NCBI GenBank assembly: GCA_027325115.1
Contig: DAHWFG010000111.1
Location: 1 to 31,544, forward strand
Source: JAKBCQ01 sp021807585
GTDB taxonomy: Bacteria > Planctomycetota > Planctomycetia > Isosphaerales > Isosphaeraceae
Direction: 5' to 3'
Length of the DNA stretch: 31,544 nucleotides
Within the stretch, counting starts at the first letter, position 1, and every line of letters starts with the position of its first letter. The translations under genes and the position numbers were made by a program. Shown one piece after another: positions 8,435 through 15,418 of this stretch. The notes under the pieces are model-generated. The model did no database searches. It worked only from the letters and a program-made list of their open reading frames with translations, and was not told the DNA's origin.

Positions 8435-9646
8435 ATGAAACCCCGTCCGCTCGCTCGTAACCTCATCGCCTGCCTGATCTTTTGTGTCTTCACCCCTGCG
8501 ACGTTCGCCGAGACGTGCCTCTCGCCATTCGTCAAACGACTCGATCGACGCGAAAAATACTTGTACCTCTTCTGCGTCGACGCCGACGCCAAAAACGACG
8601 ATTTCATCGCGGTCATCGACGTCGATCCGACCAGCGCAACCTACGCAAAGATCCTCCGCACCGTCGACCTCGGATCGAAAGGTAACGAAACACACCACTG
8701 GGGTTATACCGACGATCGAACCAAAATCTGGGCGGGAGGACTTTTCTCAAGCCGAATCTGGATCCTCGACACCGCAACCGACCCCGCCGCGCCCCGCGTC
8801 GAAAAAACGATCGAAAACATCCCCGAACTCACCGGCTTCTCCGGGCCCCACACGTATTACGCTCTACCGGGAAGAATGCTGATCAGCTTCCTCGGCTCGG
8901 CCGACGGAGGCGTTCCCGCGGGATTCGCCGAATTCACCAACGACGGTCGATTCATCCGTCGCATCGACAACCCGGTCGACTCCCCCTACGGCTACGACGT
9001 CGCGATCAAACCCGACGTCAATCGAATGATCACCAGCGGCTTCACACCAATGCGCAATTATCGCAAACCGCTCGCATCTATGAACATGAAAGATTTTGGA
9101 GATAAGCTGACGATCTGGGACTTCAAGGCCCGCAAGCCGCTCCAGACGGTGAAGGTGGGCGCCGCTCCGCTCGAACTTCGCTGGTCGCTCAAACCGGGGG
9201 CGAATTTCGGCTTCACGAATTGCGCGCTCGACAATTCGCTTTGGCTCTTCGACGGCAAACCCGACGGCACGTACGCGTTCAAGAAGGTCGCCGACACGGG
9301 CCCGCTCCCCGCCGACTTGCGTCAAAGCCCCGACGATCGCTACCTCTTCGTCAGTTGCTTCGGCGCGACCGAGATCCAACAGTGGGACGTGCTCGATCGC
9401 GAACATCCCCGGCTCAAGAGCGTCGCCAGCCCCGGCGATCAACCCAACATGATGCACGTGACCGGCGACGGCAAACGCATGTATGTATCAAACTCGCTTT
9501 TATCGACGATGGATCGCTCGAACGATTTCTGGGTCAAGCTCATCAAGATCGAACCCGAGGGGCTCGTGATCGACCCGACTTTCCAGATCGATCTCACCAA
9601 ATTCCCGACCGGTCCCGCCCGCGGCCATGATATGCTGATCAACTAA
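8435..9646 (+). CDS. mtoX: Exported selenium-binding protein / methanethiol oxidase (SBP56 family)
   Basis: The 403-residue protein belongs to the SBP56/SELENBP1 family, shown by GFSGPHTYYALPGRMLIS, SPYGYDVAIKPD, MITSGFTPM and the C-terminal GPARGHDMLIN. Characterised bacterial members are copper-dependent periplasmic methanethiol oxidases that turn CH3SH into formaldehyde, H2S and H2O2. The histidines that, as I recall, bind copper are in the expected contexts: His87-His88 (ETHHWGY), His139 (GPHT) and His398 (RGHDM). I chose the ATG at 8435 rather than the in-frame start at 8390 because AAGGA lies 10 nt upstream and the protein then opens with a clean signal peptide (LIACLIFCVFTPATFA). It is slightly shorter than typical members (about 430-470 residues). 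A SCO chaperone and a MauG-like cytochrome follow 1.8 kb downstream. Confidence 0.88.
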   Translation: MKPRPLARNLIACLIFCVFTPATFAETCLSPFVKRLDRREKYLYLFCVDADAKNDDFIAVIDVDPTSATYAKILRTVDLGSKGNETHHWGYTDDRTKIWAGGLFSSRIWILDTATDPAAPRVEKTIENIPELTGFSGPHTYYALPGRMLISFLGSADGGVPAGFAEFTNDGRFIRRIDNPVDSPYGYDVAIKPDVNRMITSGFTPMRNYRKPLASMNMKDFGDKLTIWDFKARKPLQTVKVGAAPLELRWSLKPGANFGFTNCALDNSLWLFDGKPDGTYAFKKVADTGPLPADLRQSPDDRYLFVSCFGATEIQQWDVLDREHPRLKSVASPGDQPNMMHVTGDGKRMYVSNSLLSTMDRSNDFWVKLIKIEPEGLVIDPTFQIDLTKFPTGPARGHDMLIN

Positions 9647-9955
9647 AATACTGAGATAACTGAGTAAGCCTATCTATACATGACGCTATAAACTTTCGCC
9701 GATCGTCCGCGCACCCGACCGACCCTTCGCTCGTCCAGCCTGAGCGCGGAATCGAACTCCACCCGGTCGGGGCGATCAAAACGACGTCGCGCCGCAAGAC
9801 GAAGTTCGACCGCCCCGACGGATAACCGAATCCAAATTGTCAAAGAGCGTCCCGGCCCGATCTCACGGTCGCCCGGGCTCGTCGCGCCGCACCGAATCGA
9901 ACCGCTTTCACGGCCGATTGCGGATCGGATCTGCGATTATTAAGATGTTTTTCTT
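9647..9955. other. Convergent intergenic region, no gene
   Basis: This gap lies between the ends of the SBP56 gene and the minus-strand KHG-type gene. It contains an inverted repeat, GTCGGGGCGATC (9766-9777) with GACCGCCCCGAC (9808-9819), 11 of 12 pairs plus one possible wobble, around a 30-nt spacer. There is no T-run, so its role as a terminator is uncertain. The end (9937-9960) is AT-rich. Confidence 0.5.
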
Positions 9956-10618
9956 TTATTCTTTTGAACTCTGTTGATCCGGATCGGTCGGATTGGACGA
10001 CGGGGAAGACGCGGGCGAAACTTGAGGATCGACGATCGGAGTATCGACCGCGTTCGGAGAAACCTCCCCCCTCGACGCGTCATTCCGATATCGCTCGATC
10101 GGTATCGATTTGAACGCCACGCCGCCCCCCCCGATCGTCGCGGGGTCGTCGTCGATCTTGCGCGATCGCTTTTCGCGTTCTTTTCGCATCCGTCTCAACT
10201 CGGCCATCGTTTGCGCGAGCATTCGATTGAGATGAGCCTCGTACTTGCCCACGGTTTCGATCATCGATGGATCGATCGGCGTCCGACGATCCGACTCGAT
10301 CGTCGCGTCTTCGGAATCGGATCGCGACTCTTTGCTTCTGAAACGAGCGACACGTTCGATCCGCCATAAATACGCCGCGGCACGTTGCGCATAAGCCGAT
10401 TCAAGCGCGCCGACGGGGTCGATCTCGCGGATAATACGATCGCGATGCGCGTTCCAATCGTCGATCGATTCCAAACCCTCGATCACGGGATCGGTCGAAT
10501 GAATCCCATGTTTCAGCGCCATCAACACCGCCGGCTCACCGGAATCGAGGGGATTCGCGCTCGACGACGATCCGTCGGCACGGTCGCGGGCGCGCTTGCG
10601 GAAATTGTTGAATCGCAT
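9956..10618 (-). CDS. Hypothetical protein, planctomycete 'KHG' family
   Basis: The 220-residue cytoplasmic protein has no signal or membrane segment. I chose the ATG at 10618 (MRFNNFRKRARDR) because GAGGA sits 8 nt upstream; an in-frame GTG at 10633 is the alternative. It has a basic N-terminus, a LMALKHGIHS motif, a central helical region (DDWNAHRDRIIREIDPVGAL, then LWRIERVARFR) and KYEAHLNRMLAQTMAELRRM, which looks like a coiled coil. A charged and disordered C-terminus rich in Pro/Ser/Asp ends the chain. From memory, planctomycete genomes carry many proteins with this architecture (ALxHG near the N-terminus, a WRLxRVxRxE segment, then YExxLxRxxxxxLxELxxLQ) and no known function. It sits on the opposite strand between mtoX and the SCO gene, so it looks inserted into that locus. 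Confidence 0.75.
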   Translation of the reverse strand: MRFNNFRKRARDRADGSSSSANPLDSGEPAVLMALKHGIHSTDPVIEGLESIDDWNAHRDRIIREIDPVGALESAYAQRAAAYLWRIERVARFRSKESRSDSEDATIESDRRTPIDPSMIETVGKYEAHLNRMLAQTMAELRRMRKEREKRSRKIDDDPATIGGGGVAFKSIPIERYRNDASRGEVSPNAVDTPIVDPQVSPASSPSSNPTDPDQQSSKE

Positions 10619-10873
10619 GAACACGATCCTCACTAAGGAGAATGGACGTTGCTTTTCCGTTCAGTTCGTTTGATAATCCACCCGCGGCCGAGCCGTCGGC
10701 CTCAGCACAACTTGAATAGACAGGATCATCGCGGGGTTCGGGTTTTTAAATCGAGCGTAAAGAGCGCAAGCCGATCACGCCGAGGTCGATCATGATGCAA
10801 TTTTAGGATGCGAATTCTCGAAAGTCAACAATCGTGTGGTATTTGGGATTTTTCGGCACGCGTTCGCCCGTCA

Positions 10874-10894
10874 TTTTGGCAGTCGATGCCAAAA
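10874..10894. promoter_or_regulatory. Inverted repeat TTTTGGCA-N5-TGCCAAAA, candidate operator
   Basis: A perfect 8+8 inverted repeat with a 5-nt spacer ends 12 nt before the -35 hexamer at 10907. That hexamer is itself TTGGCA, a third copy of the half-site. The position suits an activator or repressor dimer, with a third half-site overlapping the polymerase site. The binding protein is not identified. Confidence 0.5.
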
Positions 10895-10906
10895 GTGCAG
10901 CCGCTC

Positions 10907-10936
10907 TTGGCAGCTCTCGCGTCAACGCGCTAGAAT
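10907..10936 (+). promoter_or_regulatory. Promoter upstream of the SCO/MauG-like genes
   Basis: TTGGCA (10907-10912) and TAGAAT (10931-10936) are separated by 18 nt and each match five of six consensus bases. Transcription would run towards the SCO-like gene with a leader of about 500 nt, long enough for an untranslated regulatory element or an uncalled small gene. Confidence 0.5.
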
Positions 10937-10967
10937 CAGGTCTCCTTGGAATCTGTCGAAATCGGAA

Positions 10968-10986
10968 TTAACTATTTGCCAGTTAA
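10968..10986. promoter_or_regulatory. Inverted repeat TTAACT-N7-AGTTAA
   Basis: A perfect 6+6 inverted repeat lies just downstream of the predicted start site of the 10907-10936 promoter. A possible second -10 (TACAAT, 10992-10997) follows. The spacing is suited to an operator rather than a terminator because no T-run follows on the plus strand. Confidence 0.3.
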
Positions 10987-11445
10987 GTTGTTACAATAAA
11001 AAGTGGCGATCCGAGCAAACCTGCCCGAGACAATTTCTAGCAAATGGCGTGCCAACCAAAAGCCGATCGTGTGCCCGCCGAGAACTTTCTCCCGGCTCAT
11101 TGAGGTTGACCGTATCCGAGCGTCACTGTTCATAAGACTTCCAGAACCCAATCGGGGAGGGGGGGCGGTCAATTCTCGCGACTCCAGGCGGGTTCATTTT
11201 CGTGTCGTTCAACCAAGGCGGATCGGTTTGAGATCAAAAACATCGCGAGACACGACACATTCTACCGAGTGCGAAGCGAAGTGGAATGATTCGGAGGCGG
11301 ACAAATCGGCGAATCGACCTCGAACGTTCGCGCATCACCGTTCGCCGCCTCGCGCGTGCCGGCCGAAAGCGGATGAAATCGCTACACTAAGGATGAACGA
11401 ATCGATCGAGGCGACCGAAAGACCTTTTCTGTTCGGAAATTTTAT

Positions 11446-12084
11446 ATGATTACGCTTTTACTTTTAATATCGATGCGGATCGGCGTTTCAGAAGCATCGA
11501 CGCTCGCCGATATCGGCGCGGCCGCCGATTTTAATCTCATCGATACGAACGGTCATGAGATCGCTCTCGAATCGCTCCGCGGCAAGGCGGTGCTCGTTTC
11601 ATTCGTCTATACGACATGTACCGGAACGTGCCCGATGACGACTCTCGCGCTCACGCGCGTCAGCGAAAAACTCGAAAAAGCGGGGCTCTGGGGCGAGGGG
11701 GTCGAGTTCGCCTCGATCACGCTCGACCCCGATCGCGACGATTCCGAGACGTTAAAACGATATGCTGAAACGTACAAAATCGACACATCACGATGGCATT
11801 TTCTTACGGGAGATCCCGTCAAGGTTAAGAAAACGATCGCCGATTGGGGGATGTGGGTCAAACGCGATCGAACCGGGGCTCTCGATCACCCGTCGCGCAT
11901 CTTTCTCGTCGATCATCGAGGGCGGATTCGTGAAATTTACAACCTGGACTTTCTCAAACCCGCGTGGGTCGTCGACGACGTCCGTTCGGTTCTCGCCGAG
12001 AAAAAACCGAACGCGGCCGATCCCGGACAATCCCCAAAACCGCGATCAAAATCGCCGGCCCCCGTCGCGCCGCCGACACAATAA
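11446..12084 (+). CDS. SCO1/SenC family copper chaperone / thiol-disulfide protein
   Basis: The 212-residue protein has a thioredoxin-like SCO fold. The CxxxCP copper motif is in VYTTCTGTCPMTT (Cys58, Cys62) and the distal copper-ligand histidine is His148 in LDHPSRIFLVD. SITLDPDRDDSETLKRYA and WHFLTGD are also family-typical. A short hydrophobic N-terminus (residues 3-9) may export or anchor it. The C-terminus is a Pro/Lys/Ser tail. SCO proteins deliver copper or reduce disulfides for copper enzymes such as cytochrome oxidase. No cytochrome oxidase genes are nearby, whereas a copper-dependent SBP56 gene is, so MtoX maturation is a reasonable inference. The ribosome site is poor (GGAAAT). A possible -10 (TACACT) lies about 58 nt upstream. 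Confidence 0.9.
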   Translation: MITLLLLISMRIGVSEASTLADIGAAADFNLIDTNGHEIALESLRGKAVLVSFVYTTCTGTCPMTTLALTRVSEKLEKAGLWGEGVEFASITLDPDRDDSETLKRYAETYKIDTSRWHFLTGDPVKVKKTIADWGMWVKRDRTGALDHPSRIFLVDHRGRIREIYNLDFLKPAWVVDDVRSVLAEKKPNAADPGQSPKPRSKSPAPVAPPTQ

Positions 12085-12433
12085 CTACATAGATCGTGAT
12101 CATCACAACATGATCGAACCTGATCGATCGTTTCATCCCTGTTCGAAGCGACGATCGAATTCGCGACCGACCCGGTTTCAAACCATGAACATAAGAAGGC
12201 ATGGATGAGATCGTGGTTTCCCGCTTCAATCGAAATGCGACCGGCCGCCGGCCCGAAATGTGCATATTGGTCGAATGCGAGGAACTGCTTCGTCGCGATC
12301 GAACTACGTCGGCTTGCGCCGGACGCTGGTCGATCGGGAGGGAAATCGCGTTACAATCGAACCAAGGACGCGTGGAATTGCGAGCCGAGCGTCCTGGTCG
12401 TGCGCATTCGAAGTCACTTCATTGAGGAGCATT
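12085..12433. other. Intergenic region between SCO-like and cytochrome peroxidase-like genes
   Basis: About 350 bp without a supported gene. The peroxidase frame stays open upstream to 12260, but that extension lacks a ribosome site and would bury the signal peptide. A short palindrome GTGAT-C-ATCAC (12096-12106) and a -10-like TACAAT (12352-12357, about 77 nt before the next start) are visible. The two flanking genes may therefore have separate promoters. Confidence 0.45.
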
Positions 12434-13855
12434 ATGATGCGATACGGAGTCGGATTCGCGCGTTTCATTCCGGCCGCGGTCCTTACAATGATCGCCGCCT
12501 CGGCCTGGCTCGCATCGTCGAGCCCGCTCCGCGGCGGCGACGACAAACAGCCTTCGAGCTACTCACCCGTCGTCGATCGCGAGCCGTTCGCAACCGTCCG
12601 CGATCGGATGACACGCGAGAAGCCGCAAATCATGAAACGACAGATGGATCTGCTCGCCCAACGCTACGACCTGAGCGATCGACCGAGTCGAACCGTCAAA
12701 ATGTCGGGAGGTAAGCCGATCCAGGAGGGAACGCGCGTCAAGCTTCCCGAAGGGATCGACTGGGAAACGCTCGCCGCGAAAACCCCCGCGACAATCCGCG
12801 ACACAAATTCTTGGCCCAAGGGCTTTTACCCGCTCCCTCACCCCAATCATCCCGAGGGGGGAATGGTGTTTCCTCTCTCACATATTAATGAGATCATACG
12901 ACAAGAAGAACGCGATCTGACGCGGTTCGATCTCGATTTCGACATTCCCGATCGGTTCCTGCCCGATTTTCCGCCCGCTATTTACCTGACGACGAGACCC
13001 GACCTGGGCGACGTATCCAAACATCAGGTTGTAACCATTGCCAATTATTATGATTTATTCAACGGTATTTTGAATCCCAAGCAGCTCGACGGTTTACGGC
13101 TTTTGCTCTCGCCGTTTCCGCAACAACAGTTCAATCAAACCGACGATCGTCGCACGCTTAAGGCGAGCAAAGGCGTGACGTGTTTTGATTGTCACGTGAA
13201 CGGACATACGAACGGAGCGACGCACCTTGTCGGCGACATCAGACCCCAGGAGTTCCGCCATCGGCTCGACGTCCCCTCGCTCCGAGGGGTCAACGTTCAG
13301 CGGTTGTTCGGCTCTCAGCGCGCGCTCAAAACCGTCGAGGATTTTACCGAGTTCGAACAACGCGCCGCGTATTTCGACGGCGATCCCGTCATCGCTGTGA
13401 AAAAAGGTGTGAACATACTTGACAGAGGAAGTCAGGTCCACGCGATGGCGGAATTCCAGGAATTGCTCGATTTTCCTCCCGCGCCCAAGCTTAACGTATT
13501 GGGAATGCTCGATCCCGCGCAAGCCTCGGAGAACGAGATCCGCGGCGAGAAGCTCTTTTTCGGCAAGGCGCAATGTTCGGCGTGTCACGCTCCGCCGTAT
13601 TATACCGATAATCTCATGCACAATCTAAGAACCGAGCGATTCTTCAAGCCGGTGCTGATCAACGGCCGGATGGCGTCGGCGGACGGACCGATCAAGACGT
13701 TCCCGCTTCGAGGAATCAAGGATTCGCCGCCGTATCTGCACGACGGCAGGCTGCTCACGCTTGCAGACACGGTCGAGTTCTTCAATCTCGTACTGGGGAC
13801 GAAGCTGAACCGGAACGAAAAGGCCGATCTCCTCGCGTTTCTCCTTCGCCTCTGA
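12434..13855 (+). CDS. Exported two-haem cytochrome c peroxidase / MauG-like protein
   Basis: The 473-residue protein has a signal peptide (FARFIPAAVLTMIAASAWLA). Tandem ATGs lie at 12434 and 12437; GAGGAG (12424-12429) gives a 7-nt spacing to the second, so translation may begin at 12437. Two c-type haem sites are present: CFDCH (Cys250-His254) and CSACH (Cys381-His385). The C-terminal FPLRGIKDSPPYLHDGRLLTL segment is typical of the cytochrome c peroxidase/MauG superfamily, which reduces H2O2 or uses it to oxidise protein residues. From memory such sequences are often mislabelled 'cytochrome B6' and sit beside SCO and SBP56 genes. As MtoX releases H2O2, this protein could consume it or mature the enzyme; that is inference. 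Assembly needs the cytochrome c maturation machinery, which is not in this window. Confidence 0.88.
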   Translation: MMRYGVGFARFIPAAVLTMIAASAWLASSSPLRGGDDKQPSSYSPVVDREPFATVRDRMTREKPQIMKRQMDLLAQRYDLSDRPSRTVKMSGGKPIQEGTRVKLPEGIDWETLAAKTPATIRDTNSWPKGFYPLPHPNHPEGGMVFPLSHINEIIRQEERDLTRFDLDFDIPDRFLPDFPPAIYLTTRPDLGDVSKHQVVTIANYYDLFNGILNPKQLDGLRLLLSPFPQQQFNQTDDRRTLKASKGVTCFDCHVNGHTNGATHLVGDIRPQEFRHRLDVPSLRGVNVQRLFGSQRALKTVEDFTEFEQRAAYFDGDPVIAVKKGVNILDRGSQVHAMAEFQELLDFPPAPKLNVLGMLDPAQASENEIRGEKLFFGKAQCSACHAPPYYTDNLMHNLRTERFFKPVLINGRMASADGPIKTFPLRGIKDSPPYLHDGRLLTLADTVEFFNLVLGTKLNRNEKADLLAFLLRL

Positions 13856-13891
13856 ACGATTGGAAAAGACCGAGCAACCGAAGCGATCATG

Positions 13892-13950
13892 CGCGGGACG
13901 ATCCGAATAGGACGACGATCCGATGCGGACCTCCCGCGATTATTTTTACT
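13892..13950 (+). terminator. Possible terminator after the peroxidase-like gene
   Basis: CGCGGGA (13892-13898) pairs with TCCCGCG (13932-13938), and ATTATTTTTACT follows immediately. The 33-nt interior can form small extra helices. The stem is short for its loop, so the call is tentative, but the T-run and the position 37 bp after the stop codon fit. Confidence 0.4.
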
Positions 13951-14009
13951 CGTAAGCATGCTTGAGTTTCCATATCTTTGTGCTTTATGGTCGAGCACAT
14001 GATCGTAAT

Positions 14010-15218
14010 TTATGGAAGCATCCGGCTCGACGCTCCTTCGGCTGCGCTACAAACGTGAAGTTTGGGTTCGAGTCGGGTCTCTCGGCGATACGCTTGTTCG
14101 ACCGATTCGACAAACGCCGGGGCTTTGTCGGAATTGACGAGAGCGACGGCGCAGCCCGCCCAGCCCGCACCCGAAAGCTTGCCGCCGACAAATCCCGGGG
14201 CGTGCGAAGCGGCTTCGATCATCGCGTCGAGAGCCTGCGAGCTGTTCTCAAAGTCGTCTCGGCTCGAAGCGTGCGAAGCCGACATCAGCGTTCCAAACGC
14301 TCGCAAATCGCCTTGAACGAGAGCCTGCGCGCCCGCTTGAACGCGATCGTTTTCGGTTAAAACGTGGCGGGCGCGGCGTCGACCGGGATCGTCGAGCGAT
14401 TCCCACGCCGATTCAAGATCGGTTAGGGTGATATCGCGCAGCGAGGTCACGATCTCGGCGCCGCGTTCGCGCGCGAAGTGCGCGACGATCCGCTCGCATT
14501 CATCGCGTCTACGGTTGTACATGCCGTCGGCGAGCTTGCGCGAAGTCCCCGTATCGCAGACGACGATCGCGGGAGGGGATTCTCCCAGCGGCACACGTTG
14601 ATATTTTAATGTTTTACAATCGAGCACGACCGCGTATCCTTGGCGACCGAAGAGGCTGGTGAACGGGTCGAGCAGGCCCGCGTTCACGCCGACGAATTCG
14701 TTCTCGGCGCGGCGCACGGCGCGCGCCAGGTTCATCCGCTCGGCGTCGTTGAGTTCGACAAGCGAGTTACCGTTCATCACGCGAAGAGCGAAGAGCGCAA
14801 GGGCGACCTGCGCGCTCGCCGAGCTCGATAACCCCGCGCCGAGGGGGACGTCTCCCGCGATCACCGCGTCGAATCCGGTTTCGATCGGCCCGCGTTCGTC
14901 CTGAACGACCCACGTCGCTCCGCGCACGTAGCGCCCCCACGATCCGGGTTCGCCCTTTAATATGTTTGATAAATCAAATGATTCGATTTGATCGAGATTG
15001 AGCGATCGGACGCGCACCGAGCGATCGCCGCGCGGTTTGGGCCGGCCGACGACGACGGTCTCGCGATCGATCGCCGCGGCGAGGACGAGCCCTCCGTTGT
15101 AATCGGTGTGATTGCCGAGAAGCTCGACGCGGCCGGGAGCGCGGGCCGAAATCGTCGCGGCGGCGCCGAACGTCGCGGCGAAGGCTTTGATCGCTTTTTG
15201 TTCAAGGATCTCATTCAT
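14010..15218 (-). CDS. galK: Galactokinase-like GHMP kinase
   Basis: The 402-residue protein has the three GHMP kinase motifs. The sugar-binding signature is APGRVELLGNHTDYNGG (residues 27-43), the phosphate loop is VPLGAGLSSSASAQ (124-137) and the C-terminal motif is GGKLSGAGWAGCAVAL. GVNAGLLDPFTSLFG carries the probable catalytic Asp184. Galactokinase makes galactose 1-phosphate from galactose and ATP in the cytoplasm. Two positions differ from the textbook enzyme: Asn36 replaces the Glu of GEHTDYN, and Pro185 follows the catalytic Asp instead of Gln. I believe Asn36 recurs in a bacterial subfamily, so activity is likely but specificity is less certain. No clear Shine-Dalgarno precedes the ATG. 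The gene lies 200 bp downstream of a sugar regulator on the same strand. Confidence 0.88.
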   Translation of the reverse strand: MNEILEQKAIKAFAATFGAAATISARAPGRVELLGNHTDYNGGLVLAAAIDRETVVVGRPKPRGDRSVRVRSLNLDQIESFDLSNILKGEPGSWGRYVRGATWVVQDERGPIETGFDAVIAGDVPLGAGLSSSASAQVALALFALRVMNGNSLVELNDAERMNLARAVRRAENEFVGVNAGLLDPFTSLFGRQGYAVVLDCKTLKYQRVPLGESPPAIVVCDTGTSRKLADGMYNRRRDECERIVAHFARERGAEIVTSLRDITLTDLESAWESLDDPGRRRARHVLTENDRVQAGAQALVQGDLRAFGTLMSASHASSRDDFENSSQALDAMIEAASHAPGFVGGKLSGAGWAGCAVALVNSDKAPAFVESVEQAYRRETRLEPKLHVCSAAEGASSRMLP

Positions 15219-15418
15219 AAAAATTGTAATTATTCCATATAATTGGATATCAGTTCATCACTACGTGATTGAGCGTTCGCGCCGACGACCGTCGCGAGGG
15301 CCGATCGCGCGCCGTCGGGGGATCGTTCCGACGCTCCGATCGGCGTCGGCGATCATAAGCAAAAAACCGCTCGAACGCGACGATCAAGCGGGAGGAGATC
15401 TTGGAGATATTGGAGGGT

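Larger units (their letters stand above)
10619..11445. other. Long intergenic region (827 bp) with regulatory signals
   Basis: The region lies between the divergent KHG-type gene and the SCO-like gene. Open frames exist (for example 11003-11449 plus), but they show no domain, no ribosome site and an Arg/Pro/Ser-biased composition, so I do not call them. It holds two perfect inverted repeats (10874-10894 and 10968-10986), a good promoter (10907-10936) and a second possible -10 close to the SCO gene (TACACT, 11383-11388). The stretch 10930-11200 has a more even base composition than its neighbours and could be a remnant, a long leader or a small RNA. Confidence 0.5.

Noticed and set aside
11003..11449. 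148-codon plus-strand frame with a 4-bp overlap to the SCO gene
   Set aside because: GTG start without a ribosome site, no recognisable domain and a composition typical of non-coding frames in this genome.
12260..12433. 58-residue N-terminal extension of the peroxidase-like protein
   Set aside because: It would place the signal peptide internally and lacks a ribosome site, whereas GAGGAG sits just before 12434/12437.
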